The translations under genes and the position numbers were made by a program. DNA of 11,546 bases from an archaeon (GTDB taxonomy: Archaea > Iainarchaeota > Iainarchaeia > Iainarchaeales > GCA-2688035): positions 1 through 11,546 of the forward strand of contig JAUWWX010000012.1 in the NCBI GenBank assembly GCA_030616665.1. The letters are read 5' to 3'. Each line of letters opens with the position of its first letter. Positions within the stretch are counted from its first letter, which is position 1. The notes under the pieces are model-generated. The model was not told where the DNA came from and searched no databases. It worked only from the letters and a program-made list of their open reading frames with translations. This document shows, piece after piece, positions 1 through 7,000 of this stretch.

Positions 1-2007
1 ATCATCCCAGTTATTGCCTACATTGCCGAGGTCCCAGTTATTGTTGATAGAATTTGGACCTTCCATTGCGTTAGTATCTGTAAAATTATTATCCCAGATA
101 TTGTTGTGCTCTGACTCTCTCAGTAGTATAAAAAAACCACCGCGAAAGCTGTTCCCGGAAAGATTATTGTAGCTGCTGTTGTGGTCAAGAAGCATTATAA
201 AAAATGGGGAATAGTTGATATCATTGCCCAGAATATTATTATCGCTGGAATAATCCATAGCTATTCCGCTAAATACATCCCATATTCTATTATTAGAAAC
301 AAGATTATCATTGGATGTTCTGAGCATCACAGCATAACCCCAAATGTCACGGATGTTGTTGTCAGAAATAATATTGTTAGTACTTGATTCTAATTCTATT
401 CCAATACCCAACTCCTGCAGATTGCAGTTCTTTATAGTAACGCCCTGTCTGTTATTAAGATAAATCCCAATACTATCATACGCAGCACCGTCAATCAAAT
501 TATCAGCACAATCAAGAGTAATATCATCAGCGCCAATTATTAATGCCTCATCTGTGCAATCTAAAAGGTCATTTTCAAGTATTGTATCTGTTGTTATTGT
601 ATCACCGCAACTGAGCACTTTGCAAGTTTCATCAATCAAGCCATCACAATCATTATCTACGTTATCGCAAACTTCTGTTGCTCCAGGATATGTGGTTGCT
701 TCATAATCATCGCAGTCTCCGCAGCTTGCAGAGTAGCCGTCGACATCGTTATCTGTTTCGCATGTTGCTGTACAGCTGTTAGCGGTGCAAGTATAGATAT
801 CGGAGCATTCATTGAGTACTAAAACAGGGAAATCTCCGAAGATGTTTGTTCCGCAACCGCCTATTCCGCAGCCGTCTGCTGGGCATGTTATTGCAGCACA
901 ATCTGCGTCTTGTGTTTCATCATAAACAGGAGTTCCATATGCGTCACATTTAGCACATGTTCCTGTATCATTATTCTTGGTAGAACAATCTCCCCATTGT
1001 CCTGTAGAGCATGTCATTGTTCCTGCACAAGCCCAGCTGCCGCAAGCCCGGGTTAAATCTTCGTCTATGTTACCATCACAATCATTATCTACACTATCGC
1101 AAACTTCAGTTGCGCCAGGGTATATAGTTGCTTCAGTATCATCGCAATCTATTAAACCGCAAGCTCCTCCTTCAACAGCGTAACCATCTCCATCTGTATC
1201 AGTACAAACCACAACAACTTCACAATAACCCTTGCTTGCTAAACCATTTTCATAATGCTCTTGGATTTCAGCTGCTGATAAGGCTCTGTTGTAGATGGCA
1301 ACCTCGTCGATAATTCCATCGAAATGCCACCGGTCATACTGACTGTCTCTTCCAATTGTTACGTTGCCGTCTGAGGAGATGCCGTATAGCCCTAAAACAC
1401 TTTGGGAACCAGAATATTTTTGTACCCCATCTATATATATTGTCCATTCGCCAGTAGACTTGTCCCAGGCAGTCGCAACATGATACCATGTACCAATAGT
1501 AAAAGTAGGAGTCGAAATCCAGATAACTACTGCATCAGAGTTACTATGATATGCTTCAAGTTTTGCCCCGTATAGTCTCAAAGCAAATAAGGCTTGACCT
1601 TTATCAGCTATCACGTGATAACCAGAAAGTATACTATTCGGTTTTATCCACGCTTCCATTGTATACCCATTTTGGAAATTATTTAGGCTTAAAGATTCAC
1701 TATTTGAAACTATAATACCATCATCCACTCCATCAAAGCTTAATGCTCCAGCAACTTTTCCAGTAGTCCAGGCAGGGCCATTCATCAAAGCTCCTGGATT
1801 TGCATTATAAGAATCAACTGCTGTTGTGCCTGAACCGTCATTCAATCCCCAGTAGCTAACTAAACCAGCAGGTGCACCTGGATTGTTGCAGGCATCAATA
1901 TCATCTGCAATTCCATCGCCGTCAGAATCTGTACCAATAGCGCTGCCAAAACTAGACAAAAAACAGAAAAACACCAAAATTAAAAAAAGCAATCTTTTCA
2001 TTTTCAT
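1..2007 (-). CDS. Secreted multidomain surface protein (LamG, MopE-like motifs, NosD-like beta helix), 3' end missing
   Basis: The frame is open from an ATG at 2005-2007 to the window edge without a stop, giving 669 residues and lacking the C-terminus. Residues 1-25 form a signal peptide (MKMKR then a Leu/Phe-rich core). Residues 26-41 are a thrombospondin-3-like Ca-binding motif (DSDGDGIADDIDAC). Residues about 48-250 read as a LamG/concanavalin-like jelly roll (YWGLNDGSG, GWYH-like GTWYHVA, DEVAIYNRALSAAEI). Two MopE-type putative metal-binding motifs lie at about 268-318 and 418-462 (DCDD, PGATEVCD, VDNDCDG), separated by a Cys-rich linker. From about 466 a right-handed beta helix starts, with NNxIxxN rungs about every 23 residues (near 544, 567, 590, 614, 635), as in NosD-like proteins. 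It is probably exported and anchored or released at the cell surface, with an adhesive or glycan-binding role inferred only from the domains. A GGGGGGTC ribosome binding site precedes the start; a second ATG lies two codons downstream. Codons are AT-rich compared with genes to the right. Confidence 0.9.
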   Translation of the reverse strand, partial: MKMKRLLFLILVFFCFLSSFGSAIGTDSDGDGIADDIDACNNPGAPAGLVSYWGLNDGSGTTAVDSYNANPGALMNGPAWTTGKVAGALSFDGVDDGIIVSNSESLSLNNFQNGYTMEAWIKPNSILSGYHVIADKGQALFALRLYGAKLEAYHSNSDAVVIWISTPTFTIGTWYHVATAWDKSTGEWTIYIDGVQKYSGSQSVLGLYGISSDGNVTIGRDSQYDRWHFDGIIDEVAIYNRALSAAEIQEHYENGLASKGYCEVVVVCTDTDGDGYAVEGGACGLIDCDDTEATIYPGATEVCDSVDNDCDGNIDEDLTRACGSWACAGTMTCSTGQWGDCSTKNNDTGTCAKCDAYGTPVYDETQDADCAAITCPADGCGIGGCGTNIFGDFPVLVLNECSDIYTCTANSCTATCETDNDVDGYSASCGDCDDYEATTYPGATEVCDNVDNDCDGLIDETCKVLSCGDTITTDTILENDLLDCTDEALIIGADDITLDCADNLIDGAAYDSIGIYLNNRQGVTIKNCNLQELGIGIELESSTNNIISDNNIRDIWGYAVMLRTSNDNLVSNNRIWDVFSGIAMDYSSDNNILGNDINYSPFFIMLLDHNSSYNNLSGNSFRGGFFILLRESEHNNIWDNNFTDTNAMEGPNSINNNWDLGNVGNNWDD
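642..718 (-). repeat. MopE-motif DNA repeat, copy 2
   Basis: This 77-base block aligns without gaps to 1074-1150, with about ten mismatches counted by eye. It encodes the second EVCDNVDNDCDG-type motif of the surface protein and so marks an intragenic duplication. Confidence 0.8.
1074..1150 (-). repeat. MopE-motif DNA repeat, copy 1
   Basis: Partner of 642-718 at an offset of 432 bases (144 codons), encoding the first EVCDSVDNDCDG-type motif. The two blocks stay in phase without insertions or deletions. Confidence 0.8.
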
Positions 2008-2037
2008 TTTTGACCCCCCAAGTTTATGTTACTTTTT

Positions 2038-2059
2038 TTGTAGTAAATTGTAGTAAATT
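2038..2059 (-). promoter_or_regulatory. Tandem 10-bp repeat, candidate operator of the surface-protein gene
   Basis: Two perfect head-to-tail copies of TTGTAGTAAA (2038-2047, 2048-2057), plus two further matching bases, lie between the TATA-like element and the start codon of the minus-strand gene. The period of 10 bases is close to one helical turn, so two regulator subunits would sit on the same DNA face. Repressor function is an inference. Confidence 0.45.
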
Positions 2060-2062
2060 CAC

Positions 2063-2077
2063 TATAAATTCTTTAAA
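2063..2077 (-). promoter_or_regulatory. TATA-like promoter element of the surface-protein gene
   Basis: On the minus strand this reads TTTAAAGAATTTATAG, with two possible TATA boxes (TTTAAAG at 2071-2077, TTTATAG at 2063-2069). With the usual archaeal spacing of about 26 bases, transcription would begin near 2037-2048, giving a 5' leader of 30-40 bases that contains the GGGGGGTC ribosome binding site. Confidence 0.45.
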
Positions 2078-2100
2078 TATCTTGCCTTTTAGTCAAAGGG

Positions 2101-2139
2101 TTATGTTGAAGTTTTTGCAGGGGAAAAATTATGTTGAAG
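2101..2139. repeat. Direct repeat TTATGTTGAAG, two perfect copies
   Basis: TTATGTTGAAG occurs at 2101-2111 and 2129-2139, each followed by GCAGGG (after a T5 spacer in the first copy). A weaker third relative, TTATGTT followed by a T-run and TGTAG, lies at 2024-2043. The repeats sit between the end of the PIN gene and the surface-protein promoter. Function unknown; they may be binding sites or duplicated terminator material. Confidence 0.5.
2124..2128 (-). terminator. Possible T-run terminator after the TA pair
   Basis: On the minus strand a TTTTT run follows the PIN stop codon by about 43 bases. Archaeal terminators are often simple T-runs, so this could end the toxin-antitoxin transcript before the next promoter. 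The evidence is weak. Confidence 0.25.
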
Positions 2140-2170
2140 CAGGGAAGCAATCCTGGCAGAAAGCAGTTTT

Positions 2171-2605
2171 TCATTTTGTTTCCTCCAGGAACCGTCTTGC
2201 TCTCACTATTTTTATGCCCCTGAATTCTTTTAGTTTCAGCAAATGCCAGTCGCCTGTAATAATGTAGCCTGCTTTTGCTTCTATTGCTGTTTCAATGAAT
2301 TTGTTGTCTGATTTGTGTTCAACCACGTTTACTTTGGTTTTTGAAGCAACTTGGATTGAGTTGTTTAAGTAGTGCTTTAGGATAAAGCTTCTTGCCTTTC
2401 TTGTTGTCCTTTTGGTGATTTCTCTTCGGTTAAAAACCTCTTTCAGCTCGCTGATAATTTGTTTGCTTGTGTAGTTCCCTATCTCGCCAAGGACAAGCTT
2501 TTCAAATATTTTTGCCGGCGTGCCTTCCATTGCAATTAGGGCAGAGACAACAATGTTTGTGTCAAGCACGACAATTGGCTTATCTTGCTTTGTGAACGAT
2601 TTCAT
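2171..2605 (-). CDS. PIN-domain ribonuclease toxin (VapC/COG1569-like)
   Basis: A 144-residue protein that spans a complete PIN domain, the Mg-dependent RNase fold of VapC-type toxins. The acidic residues expected in the active site are visible: D15 in VVLDTNIVVSAL, E53 in IISELKEV, D100 in SDNKFIETA and D119 in ITGDWHLL. The layout DTN...SE.K...DNKF.E.A...GYI(I/V)TGD..LL resembles the COG1569 group of PIN proteins. The ATG at 2603-2605 lies inside the 3' end of the AbrB-type gene, overlapping it by 26 bases in another frame, so the two are probably translated together with antitoxin first. The likely target is cellular RNA; the exact substrate cannot be read from sequence. No truncation or missing catalytic residue is seen. 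Confidence 0.9.
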   Translation of the reverse strand: MKSFTKQDKPIVVLDTNIVVSALIAMEGTPAKIFEKLVLGEIGNYTSKQIISELKEVFNRREITKRTTRKARSFILKHYLNNSIQVASKTKVNVVEHKSDNKFIETAIEAKAGYIITGDWHLLKLKEFRGIKIVRARRFLEETK

Positions 2606-2828
2606 TGACAGCGGCCTCGGAAAGCTTGTTTTTTGCCTTTGCTCTCAGGGCCCTGAATTCTTCAACAACCTTTTGCTTGTCCAGCTTCTTTAAAACAATT
2701 GTTTTGTTGTCAATAGGAAACACTGTAAAGATAGTGTTCTCTTTGCTTCCGGTAAATTCCCTTGTTTCTTTTGGGATAATTACCTGCCCTCTGGTGGACA
2801 TTTTGGTTGTTTCAACATTTGGTTTCAT
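2580..2828 (-). CDS. AbrB/SpoVT-type antitoxin
   Basis: An 82-residue protein with an N-terminal swapped-hairpin AbrB-type DNA-binding domain. The signature STRGQVIIPKETRE is at residues 11-24, followed by the beta strands IFTVFP and TIVLKKL. The charged C-terminal helix (about 51-82) is the part that would wrap the toxin's active site. ATG at 2826-2828 is preceded by TAGGAGATTGA, a good ribosome binding site, which supports this start over the internal Met10. It lies first in a two-gene operon with the PIN toxin. By family analogy it should bind its own promoter and neutralise the toxin. A chromosomal regulator role without toxin control is possible but less likely given the overlap. Confidence 0.9.
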   Translation of the reverse strand: MKPNVETTKMSTRGQVIIPKETREFTGSKENTIFTVFPIDNKTIVLKKLDKQKVVEEFRALRAKAKNKLSEAAVNEIVHKAR

Positions 2829-2868
2829 TCAATCTCCTACACAAATAACACGCAAACTTATATATAAG
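2829..2868 (-). promoter_or_regulatory. Promoter and candidate autoregulatory palindrome of the TA operon
   Basis: A perfect 12-bp palindrome, CTTATATATAAG (2857-2868), doubles as the TATA box. Standard spacing puts the transcript start near 2837, immediately before the GGAGAT ribosome binding site. AbrB-type antitoxins bind dyad-symmetric AT-rich DNA, so a dimer bound here would block TBP directly; this is inferred, not shown. Confidence 0.55.
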
Positions 2869-2880
2869 ATTTTCTTATGA

Positions 2881-3036
2881 GTAAGATGCATGCCTGTTGG
2901 CTGTTTTTGGCCCTGTAATTTTTTTTGCTTTCTTAGCAATGTTTTTTTTGCAGCCTTTTTAAACATTGTTCCAGTTTTCGGCGATTGCCTGCCTCAAAAG
3001 GCCGGAAATTAACCCCCTTTGGGTTGCGCCATTACC
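2881..3036. other. T-rich intergenic region between divergent genes
   Basis: No supportable gene. It holds two T8 runs followed by GC (2919-2926, 2942-2949), a TTTTTAAA element (2956-2963) that could be an alternative plus-strand TATA box, and a small hairpin candidate AACCC/GGGTT at 3011-3025 with a 5-base loop. Confidence 0.5.
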
Positions 3037-3061
3037 TTTAAAATCCTTTTTAGTTAACTAA
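3037..3061 (+). promoter_or_regulatory. TATA box plus palindromic operator of the winged-helix gene
   Basis: TTTAAAAT (3037-3044) is a plausible TATA box, giving a start site near 3066. Just downstream lies a perfect 12-bp palindrome, TTAGTTAACTAA (3050-3061). A protein on this site would overlap the polymerase footprint, the usual arrangement for archaeal repressor operators. The neighbouring winged-helix protein is the obvious candidate binder. Confidence 0.5.
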
Positions 3062-3085
3062 TTAATTGTAGAAAGGGGTATTTTT

Positions 3086-3409
3086 TTGCCTTCAGTTTGC
3101 CTTCAGGTGAAAGAAGAATTGTCTCAAAACACTGTGGTGAAAGCGCTTCCTTTAAACGAAGCCCTTTTGGGAAAGTTGTCGCCTTTGCAGCAAAGAATCC
3201 TGATTGAGCTGGCTGCAGGGCCTTCAACCCTGGACAACCTGAGCAGCAAAACTGGTTCGAGCGTTCACACAATTGGAAAGCAGCTTTCATTGCTTCAAAT
3301 GAGGGCCAAGTACAATCCCCTGCATGGGAAGGGCATCACAAGGCCGCTTGTGGAGAAGAACAAGGACAGTGGCATTAAGACAACCTACTTCTTGAACCCA
3401 AGCCCCTGA
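3086..3409 (+). CDS. Small winged-helix DNA-binding protein
   Basis: 107 residues. Residues about 31-72 read as a helix-turn-helix of the ArsR/MarR winged-helix class: LSPLQQRILIELA, then PSTLDNLSSKTG (helix 2) and SVHTIGKQLSLLQ (recognition helix). The wing would be about 75-103, with basic residues and a terminal strand TTYFLNP. No ligand or metal-binding residues stand out. The start is a TTG at 3086-3088, seven bases after GGGG and about 20 bases after the predicted transcript start; no ATG is available, and a GTG at 3107 is the alternative. It lies 40 bases before the membrane-protein gene on the same strand, so it may regulate that operon as well as itself through the upstream palindrome. 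Exact family not recognised. Confidence 0.7.
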   Translation: MPSVCLQVKEELSQNTVVKALPLNEALLGKLSPLQQRILIELAAGPSTLDNLSSKTGSSVHTIGKQLSLLQMRAKYNPLHGKGITRPLVEKNKDSGIKTTYFLNPSP

Positions 3410-3436
3410 AATATAAGCGGCATTAATGTATTAATA

Positions 3437-3446
3437 GATATATAAG
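3437..3446 (+). promoter_or_regulatory. TATA-like element before the membrane-protein gene
   Basis: GATATATAAG ends two bases before the annotated ATG at 3449. At normal spacing, initiation would fall inside the gene near 3466-3470, which would favour the in-frame ATG at 3500. A second element, TTTTTATA (about 3469-3476), would even make 3500 leaderless. The start of the membrane gene is therefore uncertain. Confidence 0.3.
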
Positions 3447-3448
3447 AA

Positions 3449-4045
3449 ATGAAACAAAAGAAGCACATTTTTATACCAGTTTTGCTTTCTATATCTATTA
3501 TGCCTTTGGAGTTTATTGCCGAGCTTGTCTTTGCCTTAATTGACCTAGCCAGAATGACCATTATCGTCTCAATTCCGGCCTTTTTAATTGTACTGCTGGC
3601 GCAAAAACTGAACCAATACATAAGGGAGAAATCAAGCCTGAGCTGGATTTTGGCAGCCTTTTCAACCACCTTTCTTGTCCTGCTTCCAATTGTCTTTATC
3701 CTGTACCTTGTGCCCTTCTGGGCAGGCTATGCAGCAAGCCCGCTTGTCAGTGAACAAGCCCCAGCTACAATGCAGCTAACCCTAATCGACTACGCAATGG
3801 CGGTCATTGCCACAATCTCCAAAAACCTGCTTTCCGCACTTCTTTTCGCAGTCATGCTGATGCCGTTTCTCTTCTTTGCGGCCTTTGCAGAGGAAAAGAT
3901 TAGGGAAAGGTTCAAGCTGCCTGCAATTGCAAACACTTTCATTGCAACATTTCTCACAACAGCGCTTGCCTGGATAATCATTTTGTTTGTCTTTCCCTGG
4001 GTTGTTCCAGCCATATTCTGGAAGCTTTACTGGGGGCCAATCTGA
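3449..4045 (+). CDS. Multi-pass membrane protein, coupled to the giant surface protein
   Basis: 198 residues, strongly hydrophobic, of no family I recognise. Membrane segments are visible at about 6-30, 33-52, 64-92, 112-148 (long enough for one or two helices) and 157-192, with short basic stretches such as QKLNQYIREK and EEKIRERFKL that probably face the cytoplasm. Proline-rich edges (FPWVVPAIFWKLYWGPI) close the protein. Its stop codon TGA shares its last base with the ATG of the next gene (TGATG), so translation of the two is likely coupled and their products may act in one envelope complex. No ribosome binding site is seen before 3449; ATG at 3500 (residue 18, MPLEFIAEL) is a real alternative. 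A role as anchor, channel or export partner of the neighbour is only inferred. Confidence 0.8.
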   Translation: MKQKKHIFIPVLLSISIMPLEFIAELVFALIDLARMTIIVSIPAFLIVLLAQKLNQYIREKSSLSWILAAFSTTFLVLLPIVFILYLVPFWAGYAASPLVSEQAPATMQLTLIDYAMAVIATISKNLLSALLFAVMLMPFLFFAAFAEEKIRERFKLPAIANTFIATFLTTALAWIIILFVFPWVVPAIFWKLYWGPI

Positions 4046-7000
4046 TGGGAAAAAGAATACTGCACAGGTTCCTCTGCCTTCTGCTGGTTTCACTAATCCT
4101 GAACATGGGCATTTACCCGGCGTTTGCACAGGACCTGCCAGGCGGGAATGAAACAGAGCTTGAGCATGATGCAGGCGCTGGTGAAAGAGATTTGGAATTG
4201 CCGGAGATAAAGGAAACGCACAAAAGCGTGGAATTCACCTGCTTTACGCCTGAATCACACCCAGAGGAAAACGTCCTTTTGCCAAACGAGGTTGCAAAGC
4301 TCAAAAGGAAAACGGAAATAGAGAACAAGGGCTTTTCTGTCGACAACATAAGCAGCGGCAGGGGCCAGAACGAGGACAGGGACCTGCTTGAAAACAACAT
4401 CGTCATCCAGAAAAGGGATGATGGCTCAGCCGTTGCAAACGAGCTGCCTGCAGGAAAAATGGACGTTGGGGAAATCTCGCCGTGGTTCAACAAATGGTAT
4501 TCGGGGCCGTTTGCATTCGGCGTAAGCCTGGACGACACAATGAGAATAGGCCAGTGCAGGAACCTACCCGATTTGGAGGCAAGTGAGAGGGGCTGCCCAC
4601 TGCAGGACAAGCAGCTGAGTTTCAGGAACAGCGGCGCTGGAATCAGGGCAGACGTGAAGCTTGCTTGGAAGGACCTAAAAGACTGGGTAACGCCTGACTC
4701 CATTTCAGACAACAAGGGGCAGTACACAACAGAGCAGCTGGAAAACCTGCAATTGAACATTGCTGCGGAAACAGACCTCAATTCACTTCAGGCAAAGTCA
4801 TTCCAAAGGCCGGTTGAACAGATTCCGAACAGCGTCAAGGCAGAGGAATTCACGGCAAGCATGGCAACAACTGGAGATGACGCTGGCAGTTTGATAAGCG
4901 TTTACAGCATGTTTGACAAGTACTTCAACAGCTGGTTCTCAACCGAAATGGTTGTAACCGCGTTTGGCCCTACCTTGGTCGGGCAGGCAAGAAAGTACAC
5001 CAGCTGGCTGTCAAGAAGGGGCTGGCCCTGGAGCATTCACGAAAGCAAGTTCATGCAGTTGTTCAGGAGAAAGTTCATGGACCCTGATTCAATCTACGGC
5101 CAGGCCAGGCTGAAGAGGATGATGACAAGGACAGACAGATATGGCTTTGGCGAGGCCTGGACAAGGGGAATTGAGCCAACCGAATGGGATTCAGGATACG
5201 CGTTTGTCAAGGGCGGCTCCTTTAGGCGATCAATGAACGAGTGGTCAAAGCCAGGCGGCTACTTGGATGAGATAACAGACCCTGTTACAAGGGGCGAATT
5301 CTTCAAGCAGATTAGGGATTTGAGGGGCTACGGGCATGCAAACAAGGCAATCTGGAACCAGTCAAGGGAAGCATGGGAACAGGCAGTCAAAAAGTTCGGC
5401 GATGCCAGCCCTGAGGCAAGGGCAGCACTGCTTGAGTATGGCAGGACAAACGCAAAGCTTATGAGGGCAGCAGACCAGCCCTACCTGAGGCTTGATGCAT
5501 TAGAGCTCTGGGCCAAGGAAGAAACCACAAGGCTGTACGACATTGGGGTAAAGCAGAAGGGCATTGAGGGAACAATTATCTTGACAGGCGACAGCAAGCA
5601 CATCGGCCGCATACCCAAGGGCTTTGAAGACGGCAAATGGGGAACCCAAGCCTTTGGCTATGAAACCGTTGGCGACTCAATGAAATTCTACAAGATTTCG
5701 CCAAACAGCGAGTTCCTTGAAAGCGTGCAGATTGATGACTTGAGGAAGAACCTGTCGAGGTATGTTGACAAGGCAGCCCTGACAGAGAAGGGCGACATGA
5801 TAAAGATTGACTCTGCTTCAGTGGGCTACATTGCAGCAGAGTCAGCCGGGACAGGCAAGGTAAGGGTATACAGGGCAAACTGGCAGCCGATTGATCCTGA
5901 AACACCGGAGATGTTTGCAAGAAGGCTCACCGACGCAAGGAGCGACAGAATCTCAAAGACCCTGCCGCAGAACATGGACCGCTTATACAACACGCTTGTT
6001 GAAAGGAACTTTTCAGGGCAGAGCAGGCGCTACTTCAACATCCTGGACAAGGCATTTGCCCAGGAACAAGAAATCCTGAAGAGCTACTTCAGCGTAAAGG
6101 GCGGCGCCAAGTGGACTTTGATGCCTTTCCTCTACTGGGAGGGCAAGAGGGGATTTGGCTTTGAAGGTTTGTCAGCATTCCAGCTCCCGGACGAGTGGAA
6201 GGAAGTAGAGGTTTATACAGAAGAGGAGCAGATTTTCGACGATGCCTTCATTGACATTTTTGCCCAACATGGCAGCGACGAAGGCGAAATCTTCGTGCAG
6301 GTCTTGAACATTCTGCCCTGGAAGATGGCCCTCAACTACGTGAGCGAGAAATTCAGCCCGGTGAACAAGACCTATGAGAAGTGGACAAAGCCAACGAGCG
6401 GATGGCGCAGAAAGGTTGAAAACGTGGCATACTTCACCTCAACAAGGGAGGACTGCGCCACCTGCGGAGTAGCCCTGGTCCCCAAGGTATTGTCCCAGCA
6501 ACAGCTTGTCGAGCTAAAGGAAAAGGGCAGGGGCCAGGCCGTAATCTCGTTTACTGCAGGGCAGGACATGCAAAGCTACTTCCTTGAAGACATTTTGGAC
6601 GAGGATGCAAGGGAAGAGGGCACAACTCTCATAGCGTTCGGGTATCACACGAACATTGGCGGCGAGCCACTTGGAGAGGCGGCAGAGATTGACCTTGTTG
6701 AGGCAAGAAAGGACAAGAAGACCTGCAGCGACGCAGTCAAGAATATCGGGCTTGGCTTTTTGGGTGATGACCCCCAGAGGGCGGGCGCAATCCTTGCCTT
6801 CGGGGAAAGTTTGGGATACGTGATTTTCCTGTGGAGCGGAATAATTGGCTCGGTGATTCAGCAAACCCTGATTGTGCCAAAGCTGCAGGACTGCGTTGAT
6901 GACGTGGACGGCTATTTCCTGCACATGTACGCTGCCTACGACGAGGGGAAGGAAGAAGTGGAAACGCCGAATGCGAAGGGAAGCAAGGCAGCAGGCGATG

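Noticed and set aside
1..580. Repeated AT-rich units (NN-encoding) considered as a CRISPR-like or satellite array
   Set aside because: The period of about 69 bases is imperfect and matches 23-residue beta-helix rungs of an open reading frame; no identical repeats with unique spacers.
2605..2880. Plus-strand 91-residue frame opposite the AbrB-type gene
   Set aside because: Complement of a recognisable antitoxin gene; no independent signal.
2881..3050. Possible tRNA or small structured RNA in the intergenic region
   Set aside because: No cloverleaf, T-loop or box C/D motifs found by eye; only a 5-bp hairpin and T-runs.
4113..4781. Minus-strand 222-residue open frame inside the giant gene
   Set aside because: Low-complexity Ser/Leu/Pro-rich shadow of the giant gene, whose N-terminus here is a clear signal peptide; no ribosome binding site or motif.
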